A stretch of DNA of 64,000 nucleotides from JAFAFN01 sp963707555 (GCA_963707555.1 CAVPQM010000012.1:62001-126000); one strand, 5' to 3'. Shown: positions 1-11,959, counted from the stretch's first letter. Notes: a model not told the origin generated them from the sequence alone. Made by a program: numbers and translations.

Positions 1-951
1 TGGCGAGCAGACTGCCCAGCACAAGGCTGAGCACGGCAAGGGCGTAGACCATCGGTCGCCAGTCGTCGCCGTAGGTCGGACCGAAGGCGACCACGAACAC
101 GCGGAGCAGGCCGGCGAACCCGGCGACCTTCACGCCCGAGGCCATGAAGGCGGTGATCGGCGACGGCGAGCCCTGGTAGACGTCGGGCACCCACGAGTGG
201 AACGGGACGGCGCCGACCTTGAAGCCGAAGCCGACCAGCATGAACGCCAAGCCGGCGAGCAGCAGGCCGTTCTGGGTCAGCACCGTGTCGGACAGGAACG
301 CCTGGATGTGCACCAGGTTCGTCGAGCCGGTCGCCCCGTAGGTGAGGGCGATGCCGTAGAGCAGGAACGCCGAGGCGAACGCGCCGAGCACGAAGTACTT
401 GAGTCCCGCCTCCTGCGAGGACACCCGCTTGGAGTGCATCGCGGCGAGCACGTAGACGGCGACGGAGAGGATCTCGAGTCCGACGAACAGCACGATGAGG
501 TCGTTCGCGGAGGCCATCGTCACGCCACCGGAGGCGGACAGCAGCAGCAGCACGTACCACTCGGGTCCGACGAGACCCTCACGCTGCAGGTAGCCGTCGA
601 GCAGCAGCGCACCGAGGATCACCGAGATCCCGATGAGCACGGTGACGAACAGCGAGAAGCCGTCGAGGCCGACCGCGCCGGCCATGACCGACGACGGACC
701 TTCGTCCTGCACCCTGTTCCACAGCGGCACGACCGCTGCGATCGAGAGCCCCGCGGTGAGCACCGTCCACCCGGTGTAGAACCACACCGGCGTGCGGCCA
801 CGCAGCAGCGACACCACGGTCAGCAGCAGCACGCCGCCGACCATGAGGATCAGGTTCGGCGCGATGGCCGACCAGATGATCTCCGGGGTCGCCGGAGCGG
901 CGGCGTCGACGAGCGTCGTCACGGGGGTGTCGTCCTGCAGCAGCGACGCGA

Positions 952-955
<4 letters not shown>
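1..955 (-). CDS. nuoN: NADH-quinone oxidoreductase subunit N (partial, 3' end outside window)
   Basis: Antiporter-like membrane subunit of complex I, one of the three proton-pumping modules in the membrane arm. Reading from the ATG at 955 gives MIASLLQDDTPVTTLVDA followed by an IIWSAIAPNLILM membrane helix, the usual NuoN start, and the frame stays open to base 1, so the C-terminus is missing. The start codon overlaps the nuoM stop in an ATGA arrangement, which implies translational coupling as the last gene of the nuo operon. The identification rests on membrane character and on its position after nuoM. Confidence 0.9.
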
Positions 956-2677
<1,722 letters not shown>

Positions 2678-2681
<4 letters not shown>

Positions 2682-4663
2682 AGGTTCATCCTCGTGACGA
2701 TGAAGGCGAGCAACGCGGCTGCGCCGATGCTGATACCGACGGCGTAGCTGCGCACGAAGCCCGTCTGGACCCCGCGGAGCTTCTCGCCCAGACCCGCGGT
2801 CCCGGCGGCGACACCGTTGACCGCTCCGTCGACGACGGTCGAGTCGACGTCGGCGATGCCCTGGAAGCCCGCCTCACCCGGTCCGCCGATGACCTTGGCG
2901 TAGGTCTCGTCGATGTACCAGGCGTTGGCGAACACCGGCTTCTCGATCTTCGAGGCGTCGAACTTGCGTCGCTGGTACACGGTCCAGCCGAGGAAGATGC
3001 CGACCGCGGCGGTCGTGATCGCACCCGAGGCCAGACCCCAGAGCACCGGTGCCGAAGGCAGTTGGTGCTCGTAGACGATGACCGGGTGCAGCCAGTGCTC
3101 GAGCACCTTGAACTTGTCCGAGAACGGCAGGTTCATGATGCCGGCGACGACCGAGAGCCCGGCGAGCACGACCAGCGGCGCGCGCATCGTCCAGGGCGAC
3201 TCGTGCGGGGTGTAGTCCGGCGTGAGGCCGTGATGGTCGTGGTCGTCACCGTGGTCCGCCGCCGCGACGGCGGGCGCGTCCTCGACATCCGCGTCCTCGG
3301 CCGCCTCGAGCGCCGGATCGGCGGCGTCCTCACGCCACTGCTCGGTGCCGAAGAAGACCAGGATCAGCTGGCGGGTCATGTAGAACGCGGTCAACGCCGC
3401 GACGCACAGGCCGAGGCCCCAGAGCACCGGACCGGCGGGCCCTGCGTTGAACGACCCGGCGAGGATCTCGTCCTTGGACCAGAAGCCCGACATGGGCGGC
3501 ACACCGGCGATCGCGAGCCACCCGACGAAGAACGTCACGAACGTGACCGGCAGGTACTTGCGCAGGTTGCCGTACTTGCGCATGTCCTGCTCGTGAGCCA
3601 TCGAGTGGATGACCGCACCGGCTCCCAGGAAGAGCAGCGCCTTGAAGAACGCGTGCGTGACCATGTGGAAGATGCCCGCCACGTAGGTCTGGGTGCCGAT
3701 GGCGAGGAACATCAGTCCGAGCTGCGACACCGTCGAGTACGCCAGCACCTTCTTGATGTCGTTCTGGGCGACCGCGGCGGTCGCCGCCACCAGGGCGGTG
3801 ATCACACCCACCCAGGCGATCACGTCGTTCGCCCAGCCGGCGTGCGCCATGATCGGGTTCAGTCGGGTGATCAGGTAGATGCCCGCGGTGACCATCGTGG
3901 CCGCGTGGATCAGCGCCGAGACCGGCGTCGGACCGGCCATGGCGTCGGGCAGCCAGACGAACAGCGGCAGCTGGGCCGACTTGCCGACGGCGCCGAGGAA
4001 GAACAACAGGGCGATCGCGGTCGCGGTGCCCGCGGCGATCAGCGGTGCGGCCTCGCGGATCTCGGTGTAGTTCACCGAACCGACGGTGACCCAGACCAGG
4101 AACGTGCCGAGCATGAAGCCGAAGTCACCGATGCGGTTGGTGACGAAGGCCTTCTTGCCGGCGGTCGCGTTCGCCGGATCGGTGTGCCAGAACGAGATGA
4201 GCAGGTACGAGCACGCACCGACGCCTTCCCAGCCGAGGAAGGTGAGCAGCAGGTTGTCGCCGAGCACCAGCAGCAGCATCGAGGCGATGAACAGGTTGAG
4301 GTAGACGAAGAACTTGGAGAACTTCTCGTCGCCCTTCATGTACCCGATCGAGTACAGGTGGATCAGCGCACCGATGCCCGTGATGAACAGGCACATGAGG
4401 ATGCTGAGGGGGTCGACGAGGAAGCCGATCGAGACCTCGAACGATCCCGAGGGGATCCACGTGAACAGCGTCTGCTCGAACACCCGGTGGTGTTCGTCCT
4501 GGGCGCGCAGGTCGAGGAAGACGACCAGGGTCACCAGGAAGCTGGCGCCGACGATCGCGGTCGCGAACCAGCCGGCGCCGGGGTCGCCCAGACGACGTCC
4601 GAGCAGCACGAGTGCGAGGAAGCCGAAGAGCGGCAGCGCGGGAACGAGCCAGATCAGATCCAT
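2678..4663 (-). CDS. nuoL: NADH-quinone oxidoreductase subunit L
   Basis: Distal antiporter-like proton pump of complex I, carrying the long lateral helix that couples the pumping modules. The 661-residue product begins MDLIWLVPALPLFGFLALV and shows the canonical blocks FLGWEGVGACSYLLI (about 145-160), LPLFVWLPDAMAGPTPVSAL (about 230-250) and HAATMVTAGIYLI, with many hydrophobic helices. Between two C-terminal helices, around residues 440-485, is an acidic, histidine-rich loop containing DHGDDHDHHG that is not part of the core fold. The gene lies 4 bases after nuoK and overlaps nuoM, so it is part of the nuo operon. Confidence 0.97.
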
Positions 4664-4667
4664 CCGG

Positions 4668-4976
4668 TCAGCCCCTCATCAGCGAGATGTCATCGGCGTC
4701 GGCGTCCTCACGCCGGCGCATGATCGCCACGATGATGCCCAGGCCGACCACGACCTCGGCGGCCGCGACGACCAGTACGAAGAAGACGATCGCCTGACCG
4801 GCGACGTCGTCGAGTGCCCGTGAGAACGCCACGAAGGTCAGGTTCACGGCGTTGAGCATGAGCTCGACGCACATGAACATCACGAGCGGGTTCTTTCGGA
4901 CCATGAGTCCCACGGCACCGATCGTGAAGATCAGGGCGGCCAGGACCAGGTACCAGGTCTGGGTCAGTTCGAGCAT
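4668..4976 (-). CDS. nuoK: NADH-quinone oxidoreductase subunit K
   Basis: Small membrane subunit of complex I (102 residues, the usual length), homologous to MrpC and part of the proton channel next to NuoJ. Three hydrophobic helices are visible. The block NPLVMFMCVELMLNAVNLTF carries the conserved membrane glutamate of helix 2, and AEVVVGLGIIVAI carries the second conserved glutamate. The ATG overlaps the nuoJ stop as ATGA, so it is translationally coupled to nuoJ. Confidence 0.97.
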   Translation of the reverse strand: MLELTQTWYLVLAALIFTIGAVGLMVRKNPLVMFMCVELMLNAVNLTFVAFSRALDDVAGQAIVFFVLVVAAAEVVVGLGIIVAIMRRREDADADDISLMRG

Positions 4977-5653
4977 CAGCCCTCGCTCCCCTCGGCGTCG
5001 GTCTCGGCGGGTGAACCGGCCGGATCGGGCGACGAGCCCTCGGTGTCGGCGACCGGCGCGGCGGCGCGCGCGGCGAGACGCTCCTCGAGTGCATCCTTGG
5101 CAGTGCCGGGGAACTCGTCGAGGTCGATCGGGGCGACGGAGCGGCGGGCCAGCACGACGGCGCCGACGACAGCGATCGTGAGCAGCACGGCGGTGATCTC
5201 GAAGGCGAAGACGTAGTCGGTGAACAGCACCCGACCGAGTCGCTCGATGTCGGGGATCTCCGGGTCCAAGGGGGCGAGCACCGAGCGGTCACCAGTGACC
5301 TCGGCGGCGGTCGACAGCAGCGCGGTCAGCGTCAGGCCGAGGATCGCGATGCCGAGCACCGCGGCGACCGGGCGTTGGCCGAGCAGAGGATCCTGTTCGA
5401 CCGCGTCCGTGCGGTCGACCCCGAGCAGCATGATGACGAACAGGAACAGGATGACGACCGCGCCGGCGTAGACGATCACCTGGATCGCAGCCAGGAAGTA
5501 CGCCTCCTGTGCGACGAAGAGCACCGCGACACCGAAGAGCGTCGCCACCAGCGAGAGTGCGTTGTGCACCGTGTTGCGGAACAGCACCACGCCCAGGGAG
5601 CCGGCGAGGCAGATCGCGCCGGTGAGGAGGAACGTGAACATCTCGACCCTCAT
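4976..5653 (-). CDS. nuoJ: NADH-quinone oxidoreductase subunit J
   Basis: Membrane subunit of complex I (225 residues) between the quinone module and the pumping modules. Helices include TFLLTGAICLAGSLGVVLF and the glycine/tyrosine-rich block AIQVIVYAGAVVILFLFVIM, which is the conserved NuoJ helix 3 that changes shape during turnover. The last 45 or so residues are a hydrophilic, acidic tail rich in Ala, Glu and Pro. It overlaps nuoI upstream and nuoK downstream by ATGA junctions. Confidence 0.96.
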   Translation of the reverse strand: MRVEMFTFLLTGAICLAGSLGVVLFRNTVHNALSLVATLFGVAVLFVAQEAYFLAAIQVIVYAGAVVILFLFVIMLLGVDRTDAVEQDPLLGQRPVAAVLGIAILGLTLTALLSTAAEVTGDRSVLAPLDPEIPDIERLGRVLFTDYVFAFEITAVLLTIAVVGAVVLARRSVAPIDLDEFPGTAKDALEERLAARAAAPVADTEGSSPDPAGSPAETDAEGSEG

Positions 5654-6789
5654 GGGCGGTCACCCTTCCTGCGCCCGAAGCGGCGTCCCTTCGGCTCCTC
5701 GGCGGGTGCCTCGGGAGCGTCGAAGAACCCGGCCGTCGATGCCTCGTCGTCGGACGACGGCTCGTCGGCGGTCGGCGACTCGTCAGCTGCGGTGTCGTCG
5801 GCTGCGGTGTCGTCGGCTGCGGTGTCGTCGGCTGCGGTGTCGTCAACTGCGGTGTGGGCGTCCGTGTCGGCGCCGGACTCGCCAGCGTCGGTCCCAGCAG
5901 CGGTGTCGGCGGGCTCGTCGACGGCATCGACGAGCAGCGGCTTCGGCGCCGCGGCAGTGACGGAGCTCGGCAGCGCGGGCTCGTCCTCGGGCTCGGCGTC
6001 GAAGGTCGCCGCAGCAGGGACGCTCCCGTCGACCGGCTCGGGCACGTCGAGCAGATCGTCCGGCGCGACCGGAAGCTCCGGGCCGCCGGCACCGTGCCCG
6101 TGGTCGTCGTGCCCGTGATCGTCGTGACCGTGGTCGTCGTGGTCGTCATGGCCGTGGCCGTGATCGTCCGTCGAGGGCTCGTCGACGCCGATGCTCTCGG
6201 GCGGGCGCACGCCGTAGCCGAGCTCGCCCGCCCACGCGACGATCCCGACGAAGTCGGCATCGCCCGAAGGAGCGGTGGCACGCATCCAGCCAGAGCTCTG
6301 TGCCGCGGCGTCGAAGCCGCCGTCCCAGTTCTCCCAGGGCAGCTGCTGGGGACGACCGTCGTCGCCGACGAGCAGCTCGTCCTTGGTGTAGATCGCGTCC
6401 GCGCGGTTGGTGAACGCGAACTCGAACATCTTCGTCTCGGTGATCGCCTCGGTCGGGCAGGCCTCGACGCAGAGGTCGCAGTGGATGCACCGGAGGTAGT
6501 TGATCTCGTAGACGAAGCCGAAGCGCTCACCCGGCGAGGTGGGATCCTCGGGGTCGTTGTCCTGACCGCGCACGTAGATGCACTTGGCGGGGCAGACACC
6601 GGCGCACAGCTCGCAGCCGATGCACTTCTCCATGCCGTCGTCGTAGCGGTTGAGCACGTGACGACCGTGGAAGCGCTCCGGCTTCGGGCGGGTCTGCTCC
6701 GGGTACTGCAGGGTGACCCTGCGACCGGTGTCGGTGTGGACGCCGAGCCACTTCTTGATGGTGACGCCGAATCCCTCGAGGTAACCCAT
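5650..6789 (-). CDS. nuoI: NADH-quinone oxidoreductase subunit I with long acidic/His-rich C-terminal extension
   Basis: Peripheral-arm subunit of complex I that carries the N6a and N6b [4Fe-4S] clusters on the way to quinone. Cluster ligands are visible as Cys56-59-62-66 (CIGCELCAGVCP) and Cys101-104-107-111 (CIHCDLCVEACP). The family is usually 150-220 residues; this product has 379. After the fold ends near residue 195 comes a His/Asp stretch at about 208-233 made of repeated DDHGH units, then a Pro/Ala/Asp-rich segment. Next is a perfect (AADDT)n repeat encoded by a 15-bp DNA repeat, and finally a basic end GRRFGRRKGDRP. The tail looks disordered. Start and stop both overlap neighbours as ATGA. 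Confidence 0.95.
   Translation of the reverse strand: MGYLEGFGVTIKKWLGVHTDTGRRVTLQYPEQTRPKPERFHGRHVLNRYDDGMEKCIGCELCAGVCPAKCIYVRGQDNDPEDPTSPGERFGFVYEINYLRCIHCDLCVEACPTEAITETKMFEFAFTNRADAIYTKDELLVGDDGRPQQLPWENWDGGFDAAAQSSGWMRATAPSGDADFVGIVAWAGELGYGVRPPESIGVDEPSTDDHGHGHDDHDDHGHDDHGHDDHGHGAGGPELPVAPDDLLDVPEPVDGSVPAAATFDAEPEDEPALPSSVTAAAPKPLLVDAVDEPADTAAGTDAGESGADTDAHTAVDDTAADDTAADDTAADDTAADESPTADEPSSDDEASTAGFFDAPEAPAEEPKGRRFGRRKGDRP
5786..5845 (-). repeat. 15-bp tandem repeat, four copies, inside nuoI
   Basis: Four adjacent 15-base units (gctgcggtgtcgtcg on the plus strand; the last base of copy 4 differs) plus a degenerate fifth. They encode the repeated pentapeptide AADDT in the NuoI C-terminal extension. 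The unit is a multiple of three, so copy-number change would keep the frame. Confidence 0.95.
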
Positions 6790-8012
6790 CAGCGCGACTC
6801 TCCTGACGGTTCGAGTTCGAGCTCACGCTTCGCGGCCGAGGACCGGATCGCCAGTCGCAGCAGCGCGGCGCCCACGGCGAGGCCGAGCACGCCGACACCC
6901 ACCACGACGGCCAGGTTCCAGTCCTGATCTGCGCCGACCCGCACGCCGACGAGCAGCAGCAGCCACCCGAGCGCGAGCGGGATGAGGAGCTTCCAGCCCA
7001 GGTCCATCAGCTGGTCGTAGCGCAGGCGGGGCAGGGTGCCGCGGAGCAGGACGAACATGCAGAGGAAGACGAAGACCTTGGCGAAGAACCAGATGAACGG
7101 CAGGACGTAGTCCGAGACCCAGCCGGTGATGCCGAAGTCCGGACCGGACGGGCCACCGAAGAACAGCGTCACGATGATCGCCGACATGGTCACGGTGTTG
7201 AGGAACTCGGCGATGAAGAACATCGCGAAGCGGAACGACGAGTACTCGGTGTGGTAGCCGCCGACGATCTCCTGCTCCGCCTCGACCAGATCGAACGGCG
7301 GCCGGTTGAGCTCGGCGGTGCCGGCGATGGTGAAGATGACGAACGGGACGAGCCCCGTCATCCACAGGTTCCACTCGAAGCCCGACTGTCCCGCCACGAT
7401 CTGGTTGGTCGACAGCGAGCCGGCGACGAGCAGCACGGCGGCGAGCGAGAGGCCGAGGGCCGCCTCGTAGGAGACCATCTGCGCCGTGGCGCGCACCGAG
7501 CCGAGCAGCGGGTACTTCGAGCCCGAGGACCAGCCGGCGAGCATGACGCCGTAGACCGCGATCGACGACATCGCGAGGAACAACAAGATGCCCATCTGCG
7601 GATCGGCGACCTGCATGAAGGTCTTCTCGCCGAGGATCGTGACCACGCCGTCGTTGCCGTCGTTGAAGTTGCCGGCGATCGGCACGATGGCGAAGGTGAG
7701 GAACGCGGGCGTCAGCATCAGGAACGGCGCCAGCTTGAACACGAAGCGGTCCGCCTTCTCCGGGACCAGATCCTCCTTGAGGATCAGCTTCAACCCGTCG
7801 GCCACCGTCTGGAAGAGACCGAACGGGCCCGCCCGGTTGGGGCCGAGACGGTTCTGCATGTCCGAGATGAGCTTGCGCTCGAACCAGATCATGAGGATGA
7901 CGCCCACGAGCAGACCGCCGAAGGCCACCAGGACCTTCAGCAGCACGATGAGGATCTCGTTGAAGCCGATGCCGCCCGACAGGAGCGGATCGCCGACCAC
8001 ACTGGTGAGCAT
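6789..8012 (-). CDS. nuoH: NADH-quinone oxidoreductase subunit H
   Basis: Membrane subunit of complex I that forms the quinone-binding chamber at the junction with the peripheral arm. The ATG at 8012 overlaps the nuoG stop; an in-frame start further upstream would run into nuoG and is not used. Signature blocks are FERKLISDMQNRLGPNRAGP and GLFQTVADGLKLILKED near the N-terminus, and AELNRPPFDLVEAEQEIVGG with the conserved acidic loop. C-terminal blocks include PRLRYDQLMDLGWKLLIPL. The length of about 407 residues is slightly longer than many relatives because of an extra hydrophobic C-terminal segment. Confidence 0.96.
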   Translation of the reverse strand: MLTSVVGDPLLSGGIGFNEILIVLLKVLVAFGGLLVGVILMIWFERKLISDMQNRLGPNRAGPFGLFQTVADGLKLILKEDLVPEKADRFVFKLAPFLMLTPAFLTFAIVPIAGNFNDGNDGVVTILGEKTFMQVADPQMGILLFLAMSSIAVYGVMLAGWSSGSKYPLLGSVRATAQMVSYEAALGLSLAAVLLVAGSLSTNQIVAGQSGFEWNLWMTGLVPFVIFTIAGTAELNRPPFDLVEAEQEIVGGYHTEYSSFRFAMFFIAEFLNTVTMSAIIVTLFFGGPSGPDFGITGWVSDYVLPFIWFFAKVFVFLCMFVLLRGTLPRLRYDQLMDLGWKLLIPLALGWLLLLVGVRVGADQDWNLAVVVGVGVLGLAVGAALLRLAIRSSAAKRELELEPSGESR

Positions 8013-10505
8013 CAGCCGACCTCCACCCTGATGTCGCACACGACGTCGTCCGCCGAGACGAGGACCCCGGCATCCGCGCCGGCGAGATTGTGTCGCAACA
8101 TCGCCGAGCCCTTGGGCACGGCGCCGTCGACCACGGCCGGAACCGAGAGGCTTCCGTTGGACGAGCTGACGGTGACCCGGGTGCCGGTCTCGATGCCGAG
8201 CGGCGCGGCGTCAGCGGTGCCGAGGTGCAGCGCAGCGGCCGGCGCCAGCGACGCCGAGGACGTGCAGTGCGAGATCGACGTGCCGGCGTCGTAGAGCGTG
8301 CGGTTGACCACGAGGCGCAGCGAGTACGCGCTCTTCGGGGCGACGTGGGTGGGCACGGGAGCGCTGAAGGGCACCGCCGAGGAGCCGACGACGATGCCGT
8401 CGGCGTGCTCGGGCCGGGCGAGCTGTGCCGCCGTCGCCGCCGAGTGGACCTCGGAGGTCGCGGTCAGCTCGGCCCAGAGCGCCTCGGAGGAGAGCACGCC
8501 CAGATCGGCACCGAGTCGTTGTGCGAGCTCGGCCGCGATCTGCCAGTCGGCGCGGGCGGTGCCGGGGGGCGTCACCTTCTGGTTCAGGACCGTCACGCGA
8601 CCTTCGATGTTCGTGTGGGTGCCGTCGCACTCGGTGAACCCGGCGACCGGCAGCACGACGTCGGCCTGCCGGGTCGACTCGGTGAGGAAGCGGTCGAGCG
8701 AGATCACCGTCTTGGCACCGGCGAGGGCCCGGCGAGCGAGGGACCGGTCGGCGAAGTCGGCGAGCGGATCGGCGCCGAGCAGGATCAGCACGTCGATGCG
8801 TCCGTCGGCTGCGGCGGCGAGGATCCCGTGGGCGTCGAGTCCGGTCGTCGCCGGCACCGAGCCCCACGTGTCGGTCCAGGTGGAGCGGCCGGCGTCGAGG
8901 GTCGCGGCGCCGGGCAGCAGCCCGGGGGCCAGACCGGCGAGCAGCGCACCGCGCACGTTGCCGCGCCGCAGGGCGACGAGGAACCGGGCGCCGGGCACCG
9001 CGTCACGCAGCGCGACCGCGGCGTCGACGACCGTGCCGGCGGACTCGGCCAGGTTGGCCCGCCCGATCACGACCTTGAGGTCGTCACCCGCGGCGCGCAC
9101 CGTCTCGGAGGCGGCGCGCACGACCTCGGCATCGAGACCGGCGACGCCGGCATCGGGCACGTCGCCGGTGGCCAGCGCCTGGACCAGCGCAGGGAGCTCG
9201 CCGGGCCGGTACTGCAGCGACGTCGCGGCGTACGGCGACAGGCCGGTGCGGGTCGGCGTGACCTCGACGATGCGGGCACGGTCGACGTCGACCGCGTGCT
9301 TGAGGCGCAGGTACAGGACCGAGAGCTCTTCCTTCGGATCGGGCCCGAGGTAGAGCACGGTGCCACCCGGGGCGCAGACCTCGTCGATGGTCGCGCCGGG
9401 AAGACCCAGTGCGACCTCGGCGGGCAGGCCGTCGCCGAGCTGTGCGTCGACGTGGTCGGTGCCGATGATGCCCTTGGCGAGCTTCGCCCAGGCGTACGCG
9501 GACTCGTTGGTGAGTCGTGCGCCGCCGAGCACCGCGATGGCCGACGGGTCGGCCGCGCGGATCGAGTCGGTCGCGCGCGGAGAGGGCGTCGGACCAACGG
9601 GCAGGCACCAGGTCGGACCCGTTCGACACCAGCGGCTCACCCAGACGCTCATCCGCGTTGACGGCCTCGAAGCCGAAGCGACCCTTGTCGCACAGCCACG
9701 ACCAGTTCACCGGGTCGGAGTCGACACCCTGGTAGCGCAGCACCTGGTTCCGGCTCGACTGCACGGTGATGCGACAGCCGACGGCGCATCCGGCGCAGGT
9801 CGACTCGACCTCTTCGAGGTCCCACGGACGGGCGCGGAATCGGTACGGCTTCGCGGTGAGCGCACCCACCGGGCAGATCTGGACCGTGTTGCCCGAGAAG
9901 TACGAGCTGAACGGCTCGCCGGGGAACGTGGCGACCTCGGTGTTGGAGCCGCGGTCGATGAAGTGGATCAGCGGATCGCCCGCGACCTCGTCCGCGAACC
10001 GGGTGCAGCGGTCGCAGAGGATGCAACGCTCGCGGTCGAGGTACACCGTCTCGGAGATCGCGATCGGCTTCTCGTAGTGCCGCTTCTCCTCGACCCAGCG
10101 CGACTCGCCCGGGCCGTAGGCCATGGTCTGGTCCTGGAGCGGGCACTCGCCGCCCTTGTCGCAGACGGGGCAGTCGAGCGGGTGGTTCGCGAGCAGGAAC
10201 TCGAGGATGCCGTCCTGCGCCTTCGCGACCTTCTCGTTGGTCGTGTCGACGACCATGCCGTCGGCCACCGGGATCATGCAGCTCGGCTGCAGCGCCGGGC
10301 CTCGGCCGGTGTCGACCTCGACGAGGCACATGCGGCACATGCCGACCGGGCTCATGCGCGGGTGGTAGCAGAAGCGAGGGATGTAGGCGTCGTTCCGCTC
10401 GCAGGCGTCGATCAGCAGCTCGCCGTTCTGCGCGGTGACCTGTCGACCGTCGACGGTGATCGTCACCGGCTCGGTGATCGTGATCGGGCGGGGCTTCTCA
10501 GACAT
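8012..10505 (-). CDS. nuoG: NADH-quinone oxidoreductase subunit G, one frame slip as read
   Basis: Largest peripheral-arm subunit of complex I, of the molybdopterin-oxidoreductase type. The start ATG at 10505 begins MSEKPRPITITEPVTITVDG. The N-terminal 2Fe-2S domain has RFCYHPRMSPVGMCRMCLVE; then CPVCDKGGECPLQ, CILCDRCTRFADEV and the extra-cluster motif CAGCAVGC are visible. The frame is lost near 9575-9590 after LVPARWSDALSA and continues in another frame as TDSIRAADPSAIAVLGGARL to the stop at 8012. The slip lies in an alternating CG run, so either one extra base or a lost CG pair would explain it. The C-terminal half keeps molybdopterin-domain-like segments without apparent Mo ligands, as is normal for NuoG. 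Confidence 0.88.
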
Positions 10506-11959
10506 GGCTGTGCGCACCACCGTTCATGGACTCGGCGTCGGCGGTCGACCGCCTCGGACGCGATGGACTCCCCGGTGACGGGGATCAGGTCGCGCTTGAC
10601 GATCTTCGACTCGAACTCGTCGCGGAACCGACGGATCGCCGAGGTGATCGGTGCGACCGAGGACGGACCGAGCGGGCAGATCGTGGTCTGGCGAGGCGGG
10701 TACGGGATGGCCTCGAGGTCGTTGTCCGGGTCGGACGCGACCGGGTACGGGCCGGGTGAGATGTTGTCGGCGACGTCGAGCAGCAGGTCGATGTCGCTCG
10801 GCCGACCCTGGCCGTCGAGGATGCGCTGGAGGATCTTCTCCTCCCACGTGGTGCCCTCGCGGCACGGCGTGCACTTGCCGCAGGACTCGCGGGCGAAGAA
10901 GCGCACGACGCGCAGGCACGCCTTGACCGCGTCGGTCGTCTCGTCCATCACGACGATCGCGCCGGAGCCGAGCATCGAGCCCGCTCCACCGACGACACGG
11001 CCCTCGAGGGGCAGGTCGACCTGCTCGGGGAAGAACCAGGGGGCCGAGGCGCCACCGGGGATGAACATCTTCAGGCGGTGACCGTCGCGGATGCCGTTGC
11101 CGTAGATCGGGTTCTCGAACAGGTCGCGGAACGTGGTGGTGCCCTGCGGGATCTCGAACACGCCCGGGTTGTTCACGTGACCCGACAGCGCGATCAGACG
11201 CGTGCCCGGCGAGCTCTCGGTGCCGACCGAGCGGTACTCCTCGACCGAGTGGTTGAAGAGCCACGGCAGGTTCGAGAGCGTCTCGACGTTGTTGACGATC
11301 GTCGGCGCCAGGTACAGACCCTTGGCCGCCGGGAAGAACGGCGGCTTGAGCCGTGGCATGCCGCGGTTGCCCTCGAGGGACTCGATGAGGGCGGTCTCCT
11401 CGCCGACGATGTACGCGCCCGCACCCCAGTGCAGGACGATGTCGACGCTGAAGTCGGTGCCGAGGATGTTCTTGCCGACCAGACCGGCGGCGTACGCCTC
11501 GTTGAGCGCTGCGGCGATCCGCTCCTGCGCGTGGGGCATCTCGCCGCGCACGTACAGGAAGACCTGCGCCGCACCGATCGCGTAGGCGGCGATCAGGCAG
11601 CCCTCGATCAGCTGGTGCGGATCGCGTTCCATGAGCACGCGGTCCTTGTAGGTGCCGGGCTCGGACTCGTCGCCGTTGACCACGATGTAGCGGGGCCACA
11701 CGCCGGGAGGGCAGAAGCCCCACTTCACACCGGCCGGGAAGCCGGCGCCGCCACGGCCGAGGACCGTCGCGTCGCGCACCGTCGCGGTGACCGCGTCGGG
11801 CGTCATCTCGAGCACCGAGCGGATCGCCTGGTAGCCGGTGTAGCTGCCGCTGTTGCGGTAGCCGTCGATGGTGTGTGCGTTCTCGACGCCGAAGCGTGAC
11901 GAGACGATCGCGGGCACGCCGTCGGCGAGCTGGCCTGCGGGGGTCGTGGTGCCGATCAC
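10463..11959 (-). CDS. nuoF: NADH-quinone oxidoreductase subunit F
   Basis: NADH-oxidising subunit of complex I that binds FMN and the N3 [4Fe-4S] cluster. The GTG start at 11959 overlaps the nuoE stop (GTGA). Visible motifs are the FMN loop GRGGAGFPAGVKWGF, the NADH-site block VVNGDESEPGTYKDR, and the cluster motif ESCGKCTPCREGTTW. The C-terminus is doubtful. As read, the frame continues 43 bases into nuoG and ends in an Arg-rich tail, RRRRVHERWCAQPC. A neighbouring frame would instead end STADAESMNGGAHSHV at 10498, with a short overlap typical of this operon. A one-base slip near 10540-10560 is possible. Confidence 0.92.
   Translation of the reverse strand: MIGTTTPAGQLADGVPAIVSSRFGVENAHTIDGYRNSGSYTGYQAIRSVLEMTPDAVTATVRDATVLGRGGAGFPAGVKWGFCPPGVWPRYIVVNGDESEPGTYKDRVLMERDPHQLIEGCLIAAYAIGAAQVFLYVRGEMPHAQERIAAALNEAYAAGLVGKNILGTDFSVDIVLHWGAGAYIVGEETALIESLEGNRGMPRLKPPFFPAAKGLYLAPTIVNNVETLSNLPWLFNHSVEEYRSVGTESSPGTRLIALSGHVNNPGVFEIPQGTTTFRDLFENPIYGNGIRDGHRLKMFIPGGASAPWFFPEQVDLPLEGRVVGGAGSMLGSGAIVVMDETTDAVKACLRVVRFFARESCGKCTPCREGTTWEEKILQRILDGQGRPSDIDLLLDVADNISPGPYPVASDPDNDLEAIPYPPRQTTICPLGPSSVAPITSAIRRFRDEFESKIVKRDLIPVTGESIASEAVDRRRRVHERWCAQPCLRSPARSRSPSR

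Noticed and set aside
5786..5845. A CRISPR-like or regulatory array
   Set aside because: The 15-bp repeat lies in frame within nuoI and codes for a pentapeptide.
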